NCBI RefSeq assembly: GCF_010183535.1
Contig: NC_071330.1
Coordinates: 186,001-250,000, forward strand
Reading direction: 5' to 3'
Source: Caenorhabditis remanei
Lineage: Eukaryota; Nematoda; Chromadorea; Rhabditida; Rhabditidae
DNA length: 64,000 nucleotides
Part shown: piece by piece, positions 59,287 through 64,000 of the stretch
How the letters are laid out: the number at the start of each line of letters is the position of its first letter
Position numbering within the stretch: position 1 is the first letter of the stretch
Program-made: the position numbers and the translations under genes
The notes under the pieces: model-generated
The model's database searches: none
Told to the model about the DNA's origin: nothing
The model's input: the letters and a program-made list of their open reading frames with translations, nothing else

Positions 59287-59359
59287 GCCTTGATAGCTCA
59301 GTTGGGAGAGCGTTAGACTGAAGATCTAAAGGTCACCAGTTCGATCCTGGTTCAGGGCA
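59287..59359 (+). tRNA. tRNA-Phe (GAA)
   Basis: 73 bases. The acceptor GCCTTGA pairs with TCAGGGC, followed by discriminator A. D-arm with AGTTGGGAGAG, anticodon loop CTGAAGA with GAA at 59320-59322, T-arm ACCAG-TTCGATC-CTGGT. All stems pair and there is no intron. The internal A and B boxes are intact. It is the undamaged counterpart of the split gene at 101-1223. Confidence 0.97.
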
Positions 59360-59362
59360 ATC

Positions 59363-59372
59363 GTTTTTTTTT
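59363..59372 (+). terminator. Pol III terminator of tRNA-Phe
   Basis: A run of about eight to nine T begins four bases after the tRNA 3' end. Confidence 0.85.
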
Positions 59373-60009
59373 CTTCGTTTTTTTGCTTTTTGGAAATGAT
59401 AAATTACGTGTTTTTTCAATGATAATATAGATGTTTTTGCAATACAAAACTTGAAAAACAAGCTATTTAAGAAGAATTATATTTCCTTGTTGTTGATAAC
59501 ATATTTTGGCAAAAAATTGTTTTCGAATTTATCAATAGACGTTTGTCATGTTTTCGTCAGATTTGTACACTTTAGCGGGCTAAAAATTATCGCTTTGACG
59601 ATTTCTAGGCCGAATTCTCTATAGAGCGCATTTACAAAACCCGCAATTTCAGCTTACTAGATTGGTTTTTCAATGATTCTTCTATCTTTTCACAACTTTT
59701 CTACACACACAAATTTTTCTTTACGGTAAAAAAATTCGCCTGTTTTCTCTCGGGGGAGGGAGTAAACAAGTAACCTTGGTGTGCCTTCTCTTTCCGCCTG
59801 CGTCTATTCACTCGTTTTCTCTGCACTCTCTCGTTTCCACGTACTCTCTCTTCTCATAAAAATAGGCGGTTGTTTGCTGCCTCTGTCGGCAAGAGAGATT
59901 CTGCCGTTTTCTTTTAAAATTTTGTTTTCTTTTTTTCTCTCTTTCGGCTGTATTTGATTTGAAGTATAAATCAAACTTATTTGGTTGGACAGTTTGCTGG
60001 AAATTAGTA
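59373..60009. other. Intergenic, pyrimidine-rich
   Basis: A/T-rich sequence, then C/T-rich sequence (about 59770-59950). Nothing recognised. Confidence 0.45.
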
Positions 60010-61000
60010 TTTTTGGGTTCTGGTGGCCTAGAAACCCAAACTAGTCCGCCAAGCAGTTTTCTAGTCTACGCTTCTAAAAATGTAGTGTTCTCTAAACCTC
60101 TTTCCCTTGTTTTATGAGCTCTTTCCTCATGCTCAATTGAGCACGAAGCTTGACACCGATTCAATGTGACAAAGGAAATGGGAATCATAAAAAAGAGAAT
60201 GGCTATGAAAAATAGATGTCTCTAGGGGAATAGTGTTCAGAAGTCAGCGGAGCTTGGAAGCGAGAAGTGGTATAAAATCTATGGCCTAGAAAATGAGAAC
60301 GTGGGAAAATAGTCCGCAATGGTACCAATTTTATAGAATTCTCGAATTCCCTCTGTATCTCGAAATGGAGAAGAGCTATCTGAGAAATGTCAACTGCAAA
60401 AGTGTAGAGCTTGAAATTCTCTATCAATTGGTACCAATTTTATATGGTCTAGAACTCCAACTCGCCAGGAAACTAGTCCAAGAAACTAGTCCCACTAATT
60501 CCCTTTGTATCTCGATAACTGAAAGAGCTAGCAAAAATCAGTCAACTACAAAAGTGTAGAGCTTGAAATTCTCTATAAATTGGTACCAATTTTACATGGC
60601 CTAAGAAATCAAATCCTGGGGAAACTAGTCCGCCACCTCACGACTTGTATAGACACGCTAGTGTCCTCTATATCTCGAAACCCAGGAGAGGTTTCAGATA
60701 ACGCACAATTACAAAACTGATCAGCTTGAAATTCTCTTTAAATTGGCACAAATTTTACATGGCCTAGAAATCCGAATTCTATGAAAGCTAGTCCCTCACT
60801 ATTTTACACCGTATCTCCAAAATTGAAAGAACTAGCGGAAATAAACCGACAGAGAAAATGTTAAGCTTAACATTCTCTACTAATTGGTTCGAGTTTCAAA
60901 TGGCCTAGAAATCGAGGTCGGGAGAAAACTAGTCCGCGATGTTTTACATTTCATATGGCCTAGAATCCCAATCTCTCAAAAACTAGTCCCCACCATAAGA
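60010..61000. repeat. Diverged tandem repeats around CTAGTCC
   Basis: Units of roughly 120-180 bp repeat the order GGCCTAGAAA...AAACTAGTCC, then GTATCTCGAAA, GAGAGCT, then AAAGTGTAGAGCTTGAAATT and CTCTATAAATTGGTACCAAT. Copies start near 60025, 60285, 60450, 60596, 60765, 60900 and 60957. Two further short units lie in clp-1 introns (63460-63495 and 63543-63575). No coding role is seen. Confidence 0.7.
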
Positions 61001-61355
61001 AACAACAAAAAAGTGGTCAAGCTATTACACCCTTCCGTCTGGAAACCCTCATCGATCACCTCCGAAAGAAAAACAGAAGAGAAACGGAGAATCGAGCCAC
61101 AAAGCCCCAGGCTCCAAAACCAATTATCATCGACGCGGAACATCGGCTACTCTCGGGGTCCCCTTTCCTCTCATCAAATTCTTCTGTGCGTGAGCACAAA
61201 AAAAGAGCAACTTTCCTCTTCTTTGCTCTGAGCCCCCCCTCCCTCGTTATTTCCGGTTGTGGTCCCTACTAAAAGGGGGCCCCTCTCCATTTCTCCTCTT
61301 TTTGCTGTGTTGGAAAAAAAATCGAGAATTTTCTATTCTCTACTAGAAAATCGAA

Positions 61356-64000
61356 ATGAATGTCTTCAACTGTTGCCTTTTAAGTGAGTTTCTATTTTTT
61401 GTTTTTGAAATTCTAGTCGACCGAAAATTCAAATTTCCCGCTTGATCACCGGGATCGCGGAGTGTCGTTCCCTATTATTATCGCGTCTAGTCTCGAGGGT
61501 CTAAATCTAAACTTTTTTGGTTAGAAAAAGAAGAAAAAAGATTTATGTCAGTCTCCAACCAACCACTCTGGTGTCCCCTCCATTTAGTTTCGCCTTTTTT
61601 TGCTGCCTTCGTTTAGCTCTGGTTGGTCTATTGATTTTCGCCCTTTGTTTAGGTTTACTTGGATTTTAAAGATTCTGTTGAATAGTTGGTGTGATCTGAA
61701 TAGGCCACGCCCACTTTTAAAATCATTAGTTTATGAACTAAATAGACTGAAAATTGAACTTGCAATTGGAAATAGGAGATTTGTTTGATAATATATTTTT
61801 CTAAAACAGTCTCATCAATGATTGACATGTTCATTAAAACGAAATTACCGCATTTTCAATAAAAGTTGTTACCATACCTGGGACGACAGATTTCGATTGA
61901 GATTCGAATATACATAAGATTTCTGACTGTTTTGTATGAAATTTTCAATGGGGAATTTCGGCGGAGCGCAGGTGTTAGAACTGTGTCGAGCTAATACTAG
62001 CTAGGTTCATATTGTTATCAACCCGAATTTCCAGCCAGATTCATAATCCCCATGACTTCCAACCATCCCACCATTTTCCTGAAAAGTCCCCGGAAACCTA
62101 TTACGAAACCCATCCCCCATCAACACATAGACATCGAACACCTCCCTTTCAATTGTGTTCCGTGACTCACTTCTCTCTATTTTCAAAACCCCTCAATACC
62201 AATTTCCGTTCTTTCGCCTATTCAATGTGGTTGGCAGAAAAAAGTGGAAAACAAAGAGATTGATTGTTTTTTGATTTGGGGTTTAGTGGTTTAGCTGTCG
62301 GTTTCGATAATTCAAATTAATTAGTTTCAATTACTACATTACGTTTTGGAAGCGGTGTTTCATTTGGTAGATTAATTGATCATTTTTTTGGTTTTTTGAT
62401 TACAATGTTTCAATAAACTAGCTCAAGTTTTAGTATTTATTGATTAAAAACTTTAAAAAAAATTTTTTTGCAAAAAAGTCGAAATGTATTTTGGATTTCT
62501 GACTATTTTTTATGAGAATTTCAAAACATGGCGAAAAATTTTGTGAACGAATTGTGCACATTTTTAAACCGGGTCTACAGGGCCGAGATTTCGCAAGTAT
62601 GGTTCAGTAGTCATTTATTGCTTAATTTCGAATTTTTAAGCTCTGCAAAAAATGAATTCTTAAATAATTCGTCACCGCCCGTTTATACCTCCGGGTTCAA
62701 AAAACTTGTCAAAAAGAAAAAACAACGAGCCAAAAAATGGCGCATAAAAATGCATGCACACGAAAAAAGTTGTCGTCGTCCTTCTCCTTTTTTCGTCGTT
62801 TGATGCTAATCTTTCTGCTCTTTGAGAGTCTCGAGCTCTCGAAAAAGAGCAGACAACAACTACTTATCGATTTCGATGAGCTAGAAACGAGAAACTTTGT
62901 GATAAACTTTATCATTATTCATTAGATTTATTTAAAATGCTACCATTCCTACTTGCTATGTCACCGAGAAGAGGTAAAGGAAAACGCGCTCCACTGATAA
63001 ACTAGAGATCTTTCGTGTAGTACTTTTGGACTATCGTTGCTTTTTTTTTAAAAGATTTTTCACCAAAATTCCAACTATTCCAGACCCATCGGACAATCGT
63101 GCGACGGGCGCCTCAAACGACGAGGATAACTACCAAAAACAGACGAAAACCGCAGAAGGTTTCAAGGCGACTGAAGACGGAATCAAAATGGCTGACGACG
63201 AAGAGGAAATCATTCAGAAGGTCGAAGTGAAACCTGACGAATTCAACGGACTTATCGGATCGATCGCCGGAAATTTGATTAGGGATAAGGTGGGAGTTTT
63301 AGATAAAATTGTGCATGGTTTTGCTGAAAAGTTCAATAGAGCGAATTTACGTAAACAGCCCTGATTCGGATGTAACTCAAAGACTTAAAAATGTACGCTA
63401 AGAAATTCAGTAGGTCGCGTTTTCATATCCTAATTTTTCCCAACGTCTTGAGATCGGTGGCCTAGAATCCCTAATCTCAAAAAACTAGTCCTCTAGAAAC
63501 CGCTGTTAAAACTCAGAACGCCTTTTCACATTTTCACAAATCGTGGCCTAGAAATCCCACCCCCGAAAAACTATTCCATTTTTTTTCAGGTCGGTGGAGC
63601 CGGTGGAGATATTCTCGGTGGACTCGCCAGTAACTTCTTCGGAGGTGGCGGCGGCGGAGGCGGCGGCGGTGGAGGCGGTGGCTTCGGTGGTGGAAGTGGC
63701 GGATTCGGTGGAGGTACTTTTTTTTGAAGAAAACTTTTGAAAAATAGAAAAAAAACGAGAATTCACACCTATATATGTTGTCCATGTTCAATATATAATC
63801 CCTTTGCTTAGTTTTTTAGCTTTGTAGTGCCTACAGTAACCCGAATTTCTATTTTTTTGGCATTTTTTACCTACTGTAGTAATCCCACAGCACCGCCCAT
63901 CATAATATGCAGGTGGCAACAACTATGATCAAGGAGGAGGAGGAGGATACGGTGGAAATGGCGGGAATTCGGGAGATCAAGGAAAACGAAAACGTGATAT
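61356..64000 (+). CDS. clp-1: Calpain CLP-1, 5' part (runs off the window)
   Basis: Exons 63084-63289, 63590-63713 and 63913 to the edge, with a probable first exon 61356-61383 (MNVFNCCLL). Phases agree. From the Met at 63189 the protein reads MADDEEEIIQKVEVKPDEF, then GLIGSIAGNLIRDK and GGDILGGLASNFFGG, then an uninterrupted run of 14 Gly and further Gly-rich repeats with GKRKRD. This is the unusual Gly-rich N-terminus of C. elegans CLP-1, a calpain-type cysteine protease linked to muscle and necrotic neuron death. The protease domains lie beyond the window, so activity cannot be judged. The upstream exon would add about 45 residues with a Cys pair; the Met at 63189 may be an alternative start. 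Confidence 0.85.
61945..62005. repeat. Half copy of family M3
   Basis: GGAATTTCGGCGGAGCGCAG and GAACTGTGTCGAGCTAATAC match the inner and outer parts of M3 ends (compare 23150-23205). It lies in the long first intron of clp-1. Confidence 0.6.

Noticed and set aside
63534..63791. Minus-strand frames rich in His/Arg or Ser/Thr/Ala
   Set aside because: Antisense reading of the clp-1 glycine-rich exon.
1..64000. CRISPR arrays, bacterial operons or contaminating bacterial DNA
   Set aside because: No regularly spaced identical repeats with unique spacers, no ribosome-binding patterns, and introns with worm-type acceptors throughout.

Overview
The window is nematode nuclear DNA, almost certainly a Caenorhabditis species other than C. 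elegans. It has short introns with TTTTCAG-like acceptors, many palindromic DNA-transposon repeats, a tandem F-box/FBA_2 cluster, and clear relatives of C. elegans dpy-19, aco-2, the eEF1B beta gene and clp-1, which as I recall all lie on C. elegans chromosome III. There are no bacterial, viral or CRISPR features.

Layout. 1-8055: no protein gene recognised. It holds a tRNA-Phe gene split by a 1,048-bp TA-flanked transposon, a palindromic repeat, and a tract of G-runs and C-runs. 8056-20320 (minus): dpy-19, a multi-pass C-mannosyltransferase gene, 12 exons visible, with two large insertions in its introns: a decayed USP-like/PIF1-helicase element (about 12.07-15.02 kb) and a young LTR retrotransposon (16444-20175) that lacks reverse transcriptase. 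23843-26027 (plus): a secreted protein of unknown function. 29526-30288 (plus): a small single-pass membrane protein with a Lys-rich tail. 30999-34011 (minus): a mucin-like single-pass membrane protein.

34620-50541: an F-box cluster. One gene is on the plus strand. Two intact genes, one broken gene and one tiny F-box gene are on the minus strand. The long genes are unusual: each encodes two consecutive F-box + FBA_2 modules in one reading frame. Two related small tail-anchored proteins (37867-38547 and 52972-53417) lie inside and beside the cluster. 50.96-52.64 kb is an array of tRNA-derived repeats.

53771-57044 (minus) is mitochondrial aconitase, head to head with the translation-factor eEF1B beta gene (57543-58751, plus). 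An intact tRNA-Phe follows at 59287-59359, then diverged repeats, and finally the 5' part of the calpain gene clp-1 (61356 to the window edge, plus). The housekeeping genes (aconitase, eEF1B, DPY-19, calpain) are conserved. The F-box cluster and introns are the fast-evolving, transposon-rich part.

Exon boundaries were placed by eye from GT/AG sites, reading-frame phase and homology between paralogs. Phases add up for every gene model called intact.
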